Below are positions 17,534 through 25,695 of a DNA stretch of 64,000 nucleotides, in pieces (position 1 is the stretch's first letter; each line of letters opens with the position of its first letter). The notes below the pieces were generated by a model. It was not told the origin of the DNA, made no database searches, and saw only the letters and a program-made list of their open reading frames with translations. The DNA comes from Halopiger djelfimassiliensis (GTDB lineage Archaea > Halobacteriota > Halobacteria > Halobacteriales > Natrialbaceae), in NCBI RefSeq assembly GCF_000455365.1, contig NZ_HG315687.1, positions 124,001 through 188,000 of the forward strand, read 5' to 3'. The position numbers were made by a program, and so were the translations under genes.

Positions 17534-19702
17534 TCAGGGCGACGGCGTGTCGCCGTCGTAGGCGCCGTGATCGCCGTAGAAGTTGAGCATCGCGAACTTG
17601 AGCTTCTCCGGTTCGATGTCGAGCAGTTCCTCGCGTTCCTCGTGAGGGAACGTGCCGTTGACGCTGTATCTTCCGAGATCCGATTTGGCCGACCCCGAGT
17701 AGCGCCGATCGAGCAACGCACGAACGCCGACGTCCTCCGGCGAGCGGATGACCCGACCCAGCGCCTGCCGCGTCTTTCGGACGGTCGGGATCTCGACGGC
17801 GTAGCGCCAGCCCGTCTCCGTTCCCTCGAACGCCGCGTCGTAGGCCTCCTGGACGGCCTCGGCACGGTCGTCGAGGTGGGGGTACGGGACGCCGACCACG
17901 AGCACCGTGCGGGCATCGTCCCCGTCGAAGCTCACCCCCTCCGCGAGCGTTCCCCACAGCGACGTACACAGCACGGCGTCGTCGTCGTCGACGAACGCCT
18001 GTCGTTCCTCCTCGACGGCCACGCCCGGCTCGTCCAGATAGACGGTTTCGCCCCGCCGCTCGAGGCGCTCGGCGTACCGGGACGCTTCGCCGTAGTTGGG
18101 GAAGAACGCGAGCGTGTTGCCGGGGGTCATGCGAGCGGCGTCGTGGATGGTCTCGGCGACTTCCTCCTGAACCGCCGGGTCGTCCCGATCCGAGGCGAAA
18201 AGCGGCGGCGTCTCGACGGCGTACGTCCGGCGGTTTTCCGCGGGGAACTGCAGCCCGTAGGCCATCGTGACCGGATCCTCGAGCCCCAGTACGTCCTCGG
18301 TCACATCGAACGGTTGGAGGGTTGCGCTCATCAACACGGTCGCCGACACCTCCTCGAACAGGCGACCGGTGACCTGACGCGGGAGACAGGTGTACAGCTC
18401 CGCTCGGCCGTAGACCTCGTCGGTTCCGGCGTCGCGGGTGACGGAGACGACCGGATACAGGCCCTCCTTTGCGCCCTCGTTCATCCACGCGCTGACGAAG
18501 GCCCCTGCCTGCAGGGTCTGACACTCCGTTCGCGTGGCGGTTTCGCCCTCCCGGTAGGCTTGCTCGTACTGTTCGTCGAGTTCCTGCCCGAGCTTCATCG
18601 CCGCCTCGAGATCCGCCTCGATCCCCTGTCCGGAGTAGCGCTGGAGGAACTCCATCGTGAGGTCGTCACGGCGATCCTCGTTGGCGATGGGGACGTCCTC
18701 CCAGTTCTCGTCGATCCGTTCCCGCTCGCCGAAGCCGAACGACTCCTCGTAGGTCTCGACGAGCGCGCGGTGAAACGCCGAGAGGACGTTCGCGGCGTCC
18801 TCCGAGCGCGGGTCGTCGGTATCGGCGAGTTCGTCCAGCGCGGCGTCGAAGGTTCGCTCCGAACAGGTCCGGGTCGCGTGCTCGCGGGCGGCGTCCTCGA
18901 CGTTGTGGGCCTCGTCGAAGACGGCGATGACGTCCTCGGGATCGCGGCCCAGCCAGCGGAAGAACTGTTCCCGAATCGTGCCATCCAGCAGGTGGTGGTA
19001 GTTACAGACGACCAGATCGACGCCCTCGATGCCTTCCTTGAGGAGTTCGTACCCACACAGCTGTCGTTGCTCGGCGTACTCGTAGATGTCGTCCGGCGTC
19101 CGGACGTCGTCGAACAGCCAGCCGAAAAACCCGTCCGTGTCCCGTGTCAGGTTGTTTCGGTAGTAGTCACAGACGTTCTGGTCCTCGAGGTCCTCGAGCC
19201 GGTCCTCGATGGTCTCGAGTTCGTCCATGACGGCGCTGCGGGCGTCGGCCGCGGCCTCGTCGCCGCTTTGGCTCTCCGCGAGCAGTTCGCGCTGGCGGCG
19301 CTCGAGTTGCCGTTTGTCGCGTTCGGCGTCGACCAGCGCACGGGTGTTGTCCCGCAGCGCCTGACACTCCTCGTAGCCGACGTCGATGTGACACATCGAC
19401 CCCTTGCCCTTGAAGACGACCGCACGGATCGGCTCCTCGCGGGTGATCGCGCGGGCTTCGGCGACGAACTGGCGCATCTGCTGGTGGACGTTGGTCGTGA
19501 TGACGACCGTCTTGTCCTCCTCGCGGGCGACCTCGAGGGCCGGCACGAGCGACGAGAGCGTTTTCCCCGTTCCGCAGGCCCCCTCGAAGAGGACGTCCTG
19601 CCCACGCACCAGCGAGTTGTAGATGCGGTCCATCGCCTCGCGCTGGTTCTCGTAGGGCTGGTCGTACGGGAAAAAGCGCATGTACCCGGCTGTGTCGGAC
19701 AC
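17534..19702 (-). CDS. XPD/Rad3-type Fe-S ATP-dependent DNA helicase
   Basis: A superfamily 2 5'-3' helicase of 722 residues. Walker A GACGTGKTLS is at 41-50 and the DEAH box at 263-266. Four cysteines (104, 113, 178 and 216) frame the region where XPD holds a 4Fe-4S cluster. Between the second and third Cys is a charged helical insert (about 122-175, RDKRQLERRQRELLAES), probably a coiled coil. The C-terminal half has the later motifs GNTLAFFPNYGEASRYAERL, LCTSLWGTLAEGVSFDGDD and QALGRVIRSPEDVGVRALLD, where QALGRVIRS is motif VI. It should act in DNA repair. It is monocistronic. Confidence 0.92.
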   Translation of the reverse strand: MSDTAGYMRFFPYDQPYENQREAMDRIYNSLVRGQDVLFEGACGTGKTLSSLVPALEVAREEDKTVVITTNVHQQMRQFVAEARAITREEPIRAVVFKGKGSMCHIDVGYEECQALRDNTRALVDAERDKRQLERRQRELLAESQSGDEAAADARSAVMDELETIEDRLEDLEDQNVCDYYRNNLTRDTDGFFGWLFDDVRTPDDIYEYAEQRQLCGYELLKEGIEGVDLVVCNYHHLLDGTIREQFFRWLGRDPEDVIAVFDEAHNVEDAAREHATRTCSERTFDAALDELADTDDPRSEDAANVLSAFHRALVETYEESFGFGERERIDENWEDVPIANEDRRDDLTMEFLQRYSGQGIEADLEAAMKLGQELDEQYEQAYREGETATRTECQTLQAGAFVSAWMNEGAKEGLYPVVSVTRDAGTDEVYGRAELYTCLPRQVTGRLFEEVSATVLMSATLQPFDVTEDVLGLEDPVTMAYGLQFPAENRRTYAVETPPLFASDRDDPAVQEEVAETIHDAARMTPGNTLAFFPNYGEASRYAERLERRGETVYLDEPGVAVEEERQAFVDDDDAVLCTSLWGTLAEGVSFDGDDARTVLVVGVPYPHLDDRAEAVQEAYDAAFEGTETGWRYAVEIPTVRKTRQALGRVIRSPEDVGVRALLDRRYSGSAKSDLGRYSVNGTFPHEEREELLDIEPEKLKFAMLNFYGDHGAYDGDTPSP

Positions 19703-19814
19703 AGCGTACGATAGGTTCCCACTGCGATAAAAGGATTCGTCTCGCGTGACTGTTGGCGTTCGTTCCGGATCGTCACCCCAACGAGTATGTTATCGACATT
19801 TGAAACGTAGAATT

Positions 19815-20420
19815 ATGGATCCGATCTCCGGAACGATCGAGGAATACGAGTCAAACGCCGACGCGTACGTCCGGAAGTACCGGTCCGAATCGGTCGCCGC
19901 CCGGTACGGCGAGCCGTTTTTCGACGCGCTCGCCGGTGACCGACTGCTGGACGTCGGCTGCGGCCCCGGATCGGACGTTTCGACGTTCGAAGCCGCCGGG
20001 TACGACGTAACCGGGCTCGATCCGACGTCGTCGTTCCTGCAGGCGGCGCGCGACCGCGACTCGAGGGCGTCGTTCGTCCGGGGCGACATGCGTGATCTGC
20101 CGTTCGACGACGCGGCGTTCGACGGCGTCTGGAGTTCCGCGTCGTTCCTGCACGTCCCCCGATCGGACGCGACCGCGACCTTGCGCGAGTTCCGCCGAGT
20201 GCTCCGTCCCGACGGCGTCGCTTTCCTCCTGGTCAAACGCGCCCCGACGAGTGTCGGCGAGTCACGCGACAGGCACTTCGAGTACTACCGCGCGGACGAA
20301 ATCCGCTCGATCGTCACGGACGTCGGGTTCGATCCGCTGTTCGTCGAGACCGAAGCGAACTGGGTCTCGGTCCTCGCCGGTGTCGAGCCGGACGGGACGG
20401 AGGGCGGTTCCCAGCGGTAG
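19815..20420 (+). CDS. class I SAM-dependent methyltransferase
   Basis: A 201-residue methyltransferase. Motif I is LLDVGCGPGSDVSTFE, motif II has GYDVTGLDPTSSFL with the Asp that binds the SAM ribose, and RGDMRDLPFDDAAFDGVWSS covers motifs III and IV. The last part (EFRRVLRPDGVAFLLVK) is the usual post-methyl-transfer strand. The substrate cannot be predicted. I chose the ATG at 19815, since upstream in-frame residues look non-coding. It is divergent from the helicase gene. Confidence 0.88.
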   Translation: MDPISGTIEEYESNADAYVRKYRSESVAARYGEPFFDALAGDRLLDVGCGPGSDVSTFEAAGYDVTGLDPTSSFLQAARDRDSRASFVRGDMRDLPFDDAAFDGVWSSASFLHVPRSDATATLREFRRVLRPDGVAFLLVKRAPTSVGESRDRHFEYYRADEIRSIVTDVGFDPLFVETEANWVSVLAGVEPDGTEGGSQR

Positions 20421-20505
20421 CCCGCGGTTTCACGTCGCCGTCAGCGATCCCCGGCCGGCTATCGCGCGGTACAGCGACAAACGTGTCCAAGCCAACGCCT
20501 CGAAT

Positions 20506-20922
20506 ATGACCATCCCGGGGTACGATTCGAGCAACATCGCGGAGTTCACACTCGAGTCGGCCGGCGCTCGCGTCGCCGTCGTCGCTGGCGTCGTCCCCGA
20601 CGCGTTCGGCCTCGCAAAGAGCGCGCGGGAGCCGCCGGTCGACGCGCTCTCGGAACCCGTCGATCTGGTCGCGCTCGACGAACTGAAAGCGATCGAGGCC
20701 GTTCGCGTGTCGCTCGTCTACGATCCGTCGGAACTTCCGCCGGGGGCGAGTCCGACCGACGTTGCCGTCGCGGCCGAAACCGACGAGGGCTGGGAACCGT
20801 TGCTCTCGACCGTCGACCTCGCGGAGACGACCGTCGAGGCGGTGTTGAACGATCGACCACCGGGAACCACGGTCGTCGCCGGCTACGACGACAGCGCCGA
20901 TGGGGGCGATCCCTCGACGTGA
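20506..20922 (+). CDS. conserved hypothetical protein
   Basis: A 138-residue acidic protein starting MTIPGYDSSNIAEF. It shows alternating short strands and helices (ARVAVVAGVVPDAFGLA; LVALDELKAIEAVRVSLVYD; VDLAETTVEAVLNDRPPGTT). There are no cysteines, signal peptide or membrane helix. The middle segment resembles a domain found in some secreted haloarchaeal proteins, but I cannot name it. It lies between a methyltransferase and a phosphoesterase on the same strand. Confidence 0.55.
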   Translation: MTIPGYDSSNIAEFTLESAGARVAVVAGVVPDAFGLAKSAREPPVDALSEPVDLVALDELKAIEAVRVSLVYDPSELPPGASPTDVAVAAETDEGWEPLLSTVDLAETTVEAVLNDRPPGTTVVAGYDDSADGGDPST

Positions 20923-20975
20923 CCGCTCGATAGCAGGTCGAAAGGAACGTCACGCCCGGTCTCGAAGTTCCGGCC

Positions 20976-21488
20976 ATGATCGCGATCTTCGCCGATACGC
21001 ACAGCAGCCACGGTCACGAACTCGAGGGCGACGCCCTGTCCGCGGCCCGGAACGCGGAGACGGTGATCCACGCGGGCGATTTCACCAGCGAGGCGGCGCT
21101 CGAGGCCTTTCAGGAAACGTGCGACCTGTTGTTTCCGGTCCACGGGAACGCCGACGGTGCGGCGATCCGGGAGCGGTTGCCGACGGCCCGGGTCGTCGAA
21201 GCGGCCGGCGTCCGGTTTGCCGTAACACACCGCCGCGACGGCGGCGAAACGGGGCTTGCGATGTTCGGACGCTCGCGGGACGCCGACGTCGTCGTCTCGG
21301 GCCACACCCACCGCCCGACGGTGACCGAAACCGACGACGTGTTGCTGGTCAATCCCGGCAGTCACGCCCAGCCACGCGGTCACAGGCCGGGGTTTGCCGT
21401 TCTCGAGGACGGTGACGACGTGCTCGAGGGGACGATCCGCGAACCGGACGGGACGCTCGTGGAGTCGTTCGAGGTTCGACAGAAGTGA
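20976..21488 (+). CDS. YfcE/MJ0936-type metallophosphoesterase
   Basis: A 170-residue calcineurin-like phosphoesterase. The metal-binding motifs are all present: IFADTH (DxH), HAGDF (GD), VHGNADG (GN), THRRDGG and SGHTHRPTV (GHTH). It should hydrolyse phosphodiesters using two metal ions, though the natural substrate of the family in archaea is unknown. The start is 53 bp after the preceding gene, so co-transcription is possible. Confidence 0.9.
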   Translation: MIAIFADTHSSHGHELEGDALSAARNAETVIHAGDFTSEAALEAFQETCDLLFPVHGNADGAAIRERLPTARVVEAAGVRFAVTHRRDGGETGLAMFGRSRDADVVVSGHTHRPTVTETDDVLLVNPGSHAQPRGHRPGFAVLEDGDDVLEGTIREPDGTLVESFEVRQK

Positions 21489-21713
21489 TCGACTGCGGGC
21501 GGATTCGATAGCGTCCGTCATCGACGTCAGCGGGGTCGTCTCGGAGGGCGACAGCGGAGGGCGGAACGTCAGCGAGGGACCAAACGGGGCGCACGGGCTG
21601 TCGGAAGACGGGGACGGTACGCTACGGCTGGGCTGTTCTCGATCGTCTCGGGCGGAGGCCGATGATCGAGCCGCATCTCAGTCTACGGTGGGTCAACGGA
21701 TATAGTCAGCGTA

Positions 21714-21739
21714 AGGTAAAAATCCGGTTTTAGTTACCT
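21714..21739. repeat. AT-rich inverted repeat in a gene-free stretch
   Basis: Between 21489 and 21824 there is no supported gene. The only structure seen is AGGTAA (21714-21719) facing TTACCT (21734-21739), with a nested AAAA...TTTT pair inside. It lies 86-111 bp before a 43-codon gene on the plus strand. It may be an operator, or a terminator for the phosphoesterase gene. Confidence 0.4.
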
Positions 21740-21824
21740 GCAGTCCGGCGACCGGCTCCGTCGTTCTCGGCCCGCTCGTACAACGTCGAAACGGTTTTGC
21801 ACACTGACACTGTACCGGCCGCGT

Positions 21825-21956
21825 ATGCTGGGCCTCATCCCTGACGATCCGGTCATCATCGCGGTCGTCGTAATCCTGCTCTCGCTGGTCTTCTTCTCGT
21901 ACCTGCTGTTACGTCGGACGATCCTCGAGTTCCGCGACGGCATGGAAGGCCGCTGA
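21825..21956 (+). CDS. very small single-pass membrane protein
   Basis: A 43-residue protein: MLGLIPDDP, then a long hydrophobic helix (VIIAVVVILLSLVFFSYLLL), then a basic-acidic tail RRTILEFRDGMEGR. The arginines after the helix place the C-terminus in the cytoplasm. The composition and reading frame are clean, and the gene has its own upstream AT-rich region. The function is unknown. Confidence 0.55.
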   Translation: MLGLIPDDPVIIAVVVILLSLVFFSYLLLRRTILEFRDGMEGR

Positions 21957-21999
21957 GAGCCGCCCGCACGATCGACAGCTTCGGCCGATGTTCCCGGCG

Positions 22000-23019
22000 T
22001 TAGCCGAACGTCTCCGCGATCCGATCGAGCGCGAGATCGACGTCCTCGCGGTCGACGTTCCGGTGTGTACAGAACCGCACCGTCGTCGGTCCGAACTGCG
22101 TTGCCACGACATCCCGTTCCCGAAGCCGCTCGAGGACGGCTTCGGGCTCGCGTCCCGTCTCGGAGACGTCGACGAGAACGATGTTCGTCTCGGGCGCTTT
22201 GACATCGAAACCGTCGATAGCCGCGAGCCCGTCCGCGAGTCGCCGAGCGTTCTCGTGATCCGTCTCGAGATCGTCGACGTTCTCGAGGGCACACAGCCCC
22301 GGCGCGGCGATGAGTCCGGCCTGTCGGAGTCCGCCGCCGAACAGTTTCCGCGTTCGGCGTGCCGCGTCGATGAACTCGGCCGAACCCGCGAGCATCGAGC
22401 CGACGGGCGCACCCAGCCCCTTCGAGAGACAGAACATGACCGAATCGACCGGCTCCGTGAGATCGGTACCCGGAACGTCGAGGGCCGTCGCGGCGTTGAA
22501 CAGGCGCGCTCCGTCGAGGTGGACCGGAACGTCACGCTCGTGGGCCGCCGCCGCCGCGTCGGCGATGGCCGCAGGTTCGATCGCGAGTCCGCCGCGGGCG
22601 TTGTGCGTGTTCTCGAGACAGAGCAGTCCGGTGCCCGCTCGGTGGAGGTCCTCCTCGATGTAGCCCGCGGCGACCTGTTCGGGGGTCGGGACGCCCCGCG
22701 GACCGGCATCGAGCATCCGGACTTGCAACGCGGCGTGCTGGGCGAAGCCGCCGAGTTCGTACGTGACGACGTGGCTCTTTCGATCGGCGAGCACTTCCTG
22801 ACCGCGTTCGGTGTGGACGCGAGCCGCGATCTGGTTTCCCATCGTCCCCGACGGAACGTACAGTGCGGCCTCCATATCGACGATATCGGCCGCTCGTCTC
22901 TCGAGTTCGTTGACCGTCGGGTCCTCGTCGTAGACGGCGTCGCCGACCTCGGCGGTACGGGCAGCCTCGCGCATCTCCTCGTCGGGTTTCGTCACCGTAT
23001 CCGAGCGCAGATCGATCAT
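22000..23019 (-). CDS. ltaE: low-specificity L-threonine aldolase
   Basis: A fold-type I PLP enzyme of 339 residues that cleaves threonine or allo-threonine to glycine and acetaldehyde. The start IDLRSDTVTKPDEEMREA is diagnostic. VHLDGARLFNAA holds the Asp and Arg near PLP, and SVMFCLSKGLGAPVGS carries the PLP lysine at residue 200. RKLFGGGLRQAG is the Arg-rich substrate loop. A longer reading frame exists upstream, but only from 23019 does it resemble the family. It is not in an obvious operon. Confidence 0.93.
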   Translation of the reverse strand: MIDLRSDTVTKPDEEMREAARTAEVGDAVYDEDPTVNELERRAADIVDMEAALYVPSGTMGNQIAARVHTERGQEVLADRKSHVVTYELGGFAQHAALQVRMLDAGPRGVPTPEQVAAGYIEEDLHRAGTGLLCLENTHNARGGLAIEPAAIADAAAAAHERDVPVHLDGARLFNAATALDVPGTDLTEPVDSVMFCLSKGLGAPVGSMLAGSAEFIDAARRTRKLFGGGLRQAGLIAAPGLCALENVDDLETDHENARRLADGLAAIDGFDVKAPETNIVLVDVSETGREPEAVLERLRERDVVATQFGPTTVRFCTHRNVDREDVDLALDRIAETFG

Positions 23020-23196
23020 GGTCGACGTAGCGAGTTGCGGGGTGAAATAGTCGGCGACCTGTCCGTCCGTTGCCGTCCCGAACGCTCGCTCGGTTGCCTC
23101 GAGCGCCAGTGCGACCTCGGGTAGCGGGGTCGGTCCGGGAACCGACGATGACAACCGAGCGGAAATTTCAACACGAATACTGACGGACGAACTAGT

Positions 23197-23334
23197 ATGG
23201 GTTCCCCGCTCCAGATCGCCGTCGGACTCGTCGCACCGTTTACGCTGATACTGACGGCGACAACCTCGTTCAGGGGGGAGTTCGACTATCGGACCGGATC
23301 GAAGCCGCCGGACGGTCGCCCTCGGGTCGGGTGA
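23197..23334 (+). CDS. very small single-pass membrane protein
   Basis: A 45-residue protein: MGSPLQIAVGLVAPFTLILT forms one hydrophobic helix, followed by a polar tail with RGEFDYRTGSKPPDGRPRVG. Four bases separate its stop from the next ATG, so it is probably the first cistron of a pair of small membrane proteins. It is below usual size cut-offs. No function is known to me. Confidence 0.5.
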   Translation: MGSPLQIAVGLVAPFTLILTATTSFRGEFDYRTGSKPPDGRPRVG

Positions 23335-23338
23335 CTCC

Positions 23339-23572
23339 ATGTCCGAATCCGATGCCACGACGCGGCAGTACACCCGCGCTACCCGTCTCGTCCTCGCCTT
23401 ACGAACCCTGGCGTTTGCGTTGCTCGTCGTCGGATTCGGCGGCTGGCTGCTCGAGGACGGCGCGGTCGCTCTCGAGTCGCCGTTTACCGTCGCGTTTTTC
23501 GTCGGCACGGGATGTGCGTTCGCGTCGATCTATCTGGGGGTGGTTCTGGCTGATGGCGGGAGTGATCGATGA
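23339..23572 (+). CDS. small two-helix membrane protein
   Basis: A 77-residue protein with two hydrophobic helices, LRTLAFALLVVGFGGWLLE and FTVAFFVGTGCAFASIYLGV, joined by an acidic turn. It follows the 45-codon gene by four bases. Its stop overlaps an in-frame ATG (23569) that could be an alternative start of the aminopeptidase, which would make a three-gene unit. Confidence 0.6.
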   Translation: MSESDATTRQYTRATRLVLALRTLAFALLVVGFGGWLLEDGAVALESPFTVAFFVGTGCAFASIYLGVVLADGGSDR

Positions 23573-23652
23573 GCGAATCCGTTCGACAGTCGCTCGCGCT
23601 GTCGTATTTCGATTCGAAAATAGTTTCCCTCCGGTGGCAGAAATTGCCAGCT

Positions 23653-24735
23653 ATGGATCCACGCATCCGCGAACACGCCGAGATCATCGCCAGCCATTCG
23701 GTCGATCTGCAGGCGGGGGACAACGTCGTCATCGACGCCCATCCCGTCGCCGAGGATCTGGTCGTTGCGCTCCACGAAGTGGTCGGGGACTACGGCGCGA
23801 ACCCGCTCACGACGACCCAGCGTGCCGGCAAACGCCAGCGTCGTGCCTTCCTCCGCGCGGCCGACGGCGAGTTCGAAACCCCCGAGCACGAACTCGCGCT
23901 CATCGAACACACTGACGTCTACATCGCCATTCGGGCAAGCGACAACGTCACCCAGACAAGCGACGTCGATCCCGAAACCAGCGCGGCTTACCAGCAGGCA
24001 AAGCGCCCGATCCTCGAGGAGCGCCTCGGCAAGCGGTGGTGTCTCACCCAGTACCCTGCACCGGCGAACGCCCAGCTCGCCGAGCTGTCCACGGAGGTCT
24101 ACGAGAACTTCGTCTGGGACGCGGTCAACAAGGACTGGGAGGAACAGCGCGAACACCAGGCGAACATGGTCGAAATCCTCGATCCCGCCGAGGAAGTCCG
24201 GATCAAAAGCGGCGACACGACCGACGTGACGATGTCCGTCGACGGGAACCCGACGATCAACGACCACGGCGAGCACAACCTGCCGGGCGGCGAGGTCTTC
24301 ACCGCTCCCGAACCCGACAGCGTCGAGGGCGAGGTACTGTTCGATATGCCGCTGTACCATCAGGGACGGGAGATCACGGACGTCTACCTCGAGTTCGAGG
24401 GCGGCGAGGTCGTCCAGCACTCGGCGGCGAAAAACGAGGACGTCCTTACCGAGGTACTCAACACCGACGACGGCGCGCGCCGCCTCGGCGAACTGGGAAT
24501 CGGGATGAACCGCGACATCGACCGGTTCACCTACAACATGCTGTTCGACGAGAAGATGGGCGACACCGTCCACATGGCGGTCGGCCGGGCCTACGACGAC
24601 ACCGTCGGCGAGGGCAACGAGGCCAACGACTCCGCGGTCCACGTCGACATGATCGTCGACATGAGCGAGGATTCGTTCATCGAGGTCGACGGCGAACGGG
24701 TTCAGGAGGACGGAACGTTCGTCTTCGAGGAGTAG
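23653..24735 (+). CDS. M29-family (thermophilic-type) aminopeptidase
   Basis: A 360-residue M29 aminopeptidase starting MDPRIREHAEIIASHSVDLQ. The family's metal-site region is visible in the C-terminal half: VEGEVLFDMPLYHQGREITD, ELGIGMNRDIDRFTYNMLFDEK, GDTVHMAVGRAYDD and DSAVHVDMIVDM supply the Glu, His and Asp ligands expected for this family. I take the ATG at 23653 because homologues begin here. The upstream ATG at 23569 overlaps the preceding stop and is an alternative. The last seven codons and following 40 bp are duplicated just downstream. Confidence 0.9.
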   Translation: MDPRIREHAEIIASHSVDLQAGDNVVIDAHPVAEDLVVALHEVVGDYGANPLTTTQRAGKRQRRAFLRAADGEFETPEHELALIEHTDVYIAIRASDNVTQTSDVDPETSAAYQQAKRPILEERLGKRWCLTQYPAPANAQLAELSTEVYENFVWDAVNKDWEEQREHQANMVEILDPAEEVRIKSGDTTDVTMSVDGNPTINDHGEHNLPGGEVFTAPEPDSVEGEVLFDMPLYHQGREITDVYLEFEGGEVVQHSAAKNEDVLTEVLNTDDGARRLGELGIGMNRDIDRFTYNMLFDEKMGDTVHMAVGRAYDDTVGEGNEANDSAVHVDMIVDMSEDSFIEVDGERVQEDGTFVFEE

Positions 24736-24894
24736 CAACCGCGAGTGACGACGGGAACGAGCGGCTTTTTCATCGAAGTTTTTGCGCGAACGGTTGCCGA
24801 AGGCAACCTGAGCGGAAAAAGTTCGGAGTGGGACGTTCGTCTTCGAGGAGTAGCAACCGCGAGTGACGACGGGAACGAGCGGCTTTTTCATCGA
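24715..24894 (+). repeat. 62-bp perfect direct repeat containing a gene tail (118-bp offset)
   Basis: Bases 24715-24776 are identical to 24833-24894. The first copy covers the last six codons and the stop of the aminopeptidase plus 41 bp downstream. The second copy repeats the same codons (TFVFEE and stop) outside any gene. Divergence begins after the shared block. The stretch 24736-25269 has no supported gene otherwise. Confidence 0.95.
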
Positions 24895-24926
24895 CGTTTT
24901 CGCGTGGGCGGCCGTCGCCGACGGCC
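24792..24926 (+). terminator. two hairpins in equivalent positions of the repeat units
   Basis: Hairpin one has arms GGTTGCC (24792-24798) and GGCAACC (24802-24808) around GAA. Hairpin two has arms GGCCGTC (24910-24916) and GACGGCC (24920-24926) around GCC. They are exactly 118 bp apart, like the direct repeat, and three of seven pairs differ by compensating changes. T tracts precede each hairpin, and AAAAAGTTC follows the first. They may end transcription or mark mRNA 3' ends. Confidence 0.55.
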
Positions 24927-25048
24927 CGTCCGACGTGACGATGGGTCTCGAGTCGGATGGGATGTCGGATCGGCCGACGACAAAAGACCGGCGCGCCGGG
25001 AGTCGTTCGGGGCCGGGGTCAGTGCCTACGATTCCTAGTTGTGTGCTG

Positions 25049-25069
25049 TGTAATAAAAGCTTTATTACA
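25049..25069. repeat. perfect AT-rich palindrome
   Basis: TGTAATAAA (25049-25057) faces TTTATTACA (25061-25069) across AGC. Nine-base AT arms are unusual in this GC-rich DNA. It lies between the aminopeptidase and the end of the oppositely oriented zinc-finger gene, so it could be a bidirectional terminator or an orphan operator. Confidence 0.7.
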
Positions 25070-25269
25070 ATTTTCAATCCGCGAAGCAAACCGGGGTCGA
25101 CCGTGGGACTGCGCCCGCCGACCTCGAGTCCCGGTTTCGGGTCGGAATGGGAGATGTCGACGGAATCGGAGACGCCGAAGGAGTGGGAGCGGTGACGCGT
25201 TCTGACGCTTCGGCCGCAACGGCCCCGCCTCCGGCTTGTCGTCGGGACTCGAGACGGACGGCGCGACCG

Positions 25270-25464
25270 TCAGCCGTCCAAGAGCACCTTCGGCGGCAGC
25301 CGGCAGCCACAGGGACTGACGATTCCCTCCATCGGCCCGCGGATCGTGACCGTCGTCAGCGACCGGCCACAGAGCGGGCAGTTCGCGGGCGGCGTCGGGT
25401 GGGTCGACTCGAGCCGATTACCCGGCTCCGCGACGGACCGGTCGGCGGTTTCGGTTTCGTCCAT
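25270..25464 (-). CDS. small zinc-finger protein
   Basis: A protein of about 64 residues (from the ATG at 25464), with ANCPLCGRSLTTV and GIVSPCGCRLPPK. The CPLC and CGC pairs can bind one zinc ion, as in the many small zinc-finger proteins of haloarchaea. In-frame starts also exist at 25479 (ATG) and 25530 (GTG). I prefer 25464 because the residues before it are poor in acidic residues. The partner or target is unknown. Confidence 0.6.
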   Translation of the reverse strand: MDETETADRSVAEPGNRLESTHPTPPANCPLCGRSLTTVTIRGPMEGIVSPCGCRLPPKVLLDG

Positions 25465-25544
25465 CGGACTCACCACCATCGCGGCCAGTGGCCGCTCGAG
25501 CGCGCTGCTGTTCGGGAGAGGCTGTTCCACGGGCTTGCGGGACG

Positions 25545-25550
25545 TTTATA
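25545..25550 (+). promoter_or_regulatory. TATA-like box facing the structured element
   Basis: TTTATA on the plus strand, centred 25-26 bases before the A of ATG at 25573. This is the normal spacing between a haloarchaeal TATA box and a transcription start. Read on the minus strand it lies too close to the GTG at 25530 to serve that start. Confidence 0.45.
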
Positions 25551-25572
25551 TCCCGTCAGAATGTACGGAATC

Positions 25573-25668
25573 ATGCTTTCAAACCTCGGAGGGTTTGGAA
25601 GCCGCGTCTCGGGTGTCCTTGCACCCGGGGCATTTGTGTACCCCGATGGAGACGGGCTTCCATTCTGA
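25573..25668 (+). ncRNA. candidate structured RNA (three-way junction), strand uncertain
   Basis: This is a strongly self-complementary segment. A long stem pairs 25597-25603 with 25655-25661 and 25605-25610 with 25649-25654: 13 pairs with one bulged G. It closes two hairpins, 25611-25615 with 25622-25626 and 25627-25630 with 25641-25644. A further hairpin (25577-25585 with 25592-25600) shares bases with the long stem, so the two are mutually exclusive. A TATA-like box lies upstream and T-rich DNA downstream. A 31-codon frame, 25573-25668, also starts exactly where a leaderless message would. On the minus strand the same stems could be the end of an IS200/IS605-type element. No homology could be tested. 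The rest of 25531-25873 holds no gene. Confidence 0.45.
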
Positions 25669-25695
25669 TTGTTAATGTTATTTCACTTATACCTA

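Noticed and set aside
17567-19714. 715-codon open frame opposite the helicase
   Set aside because: The helicase frame carries all motifs. The opposite frame shows no domain and atypical composition.
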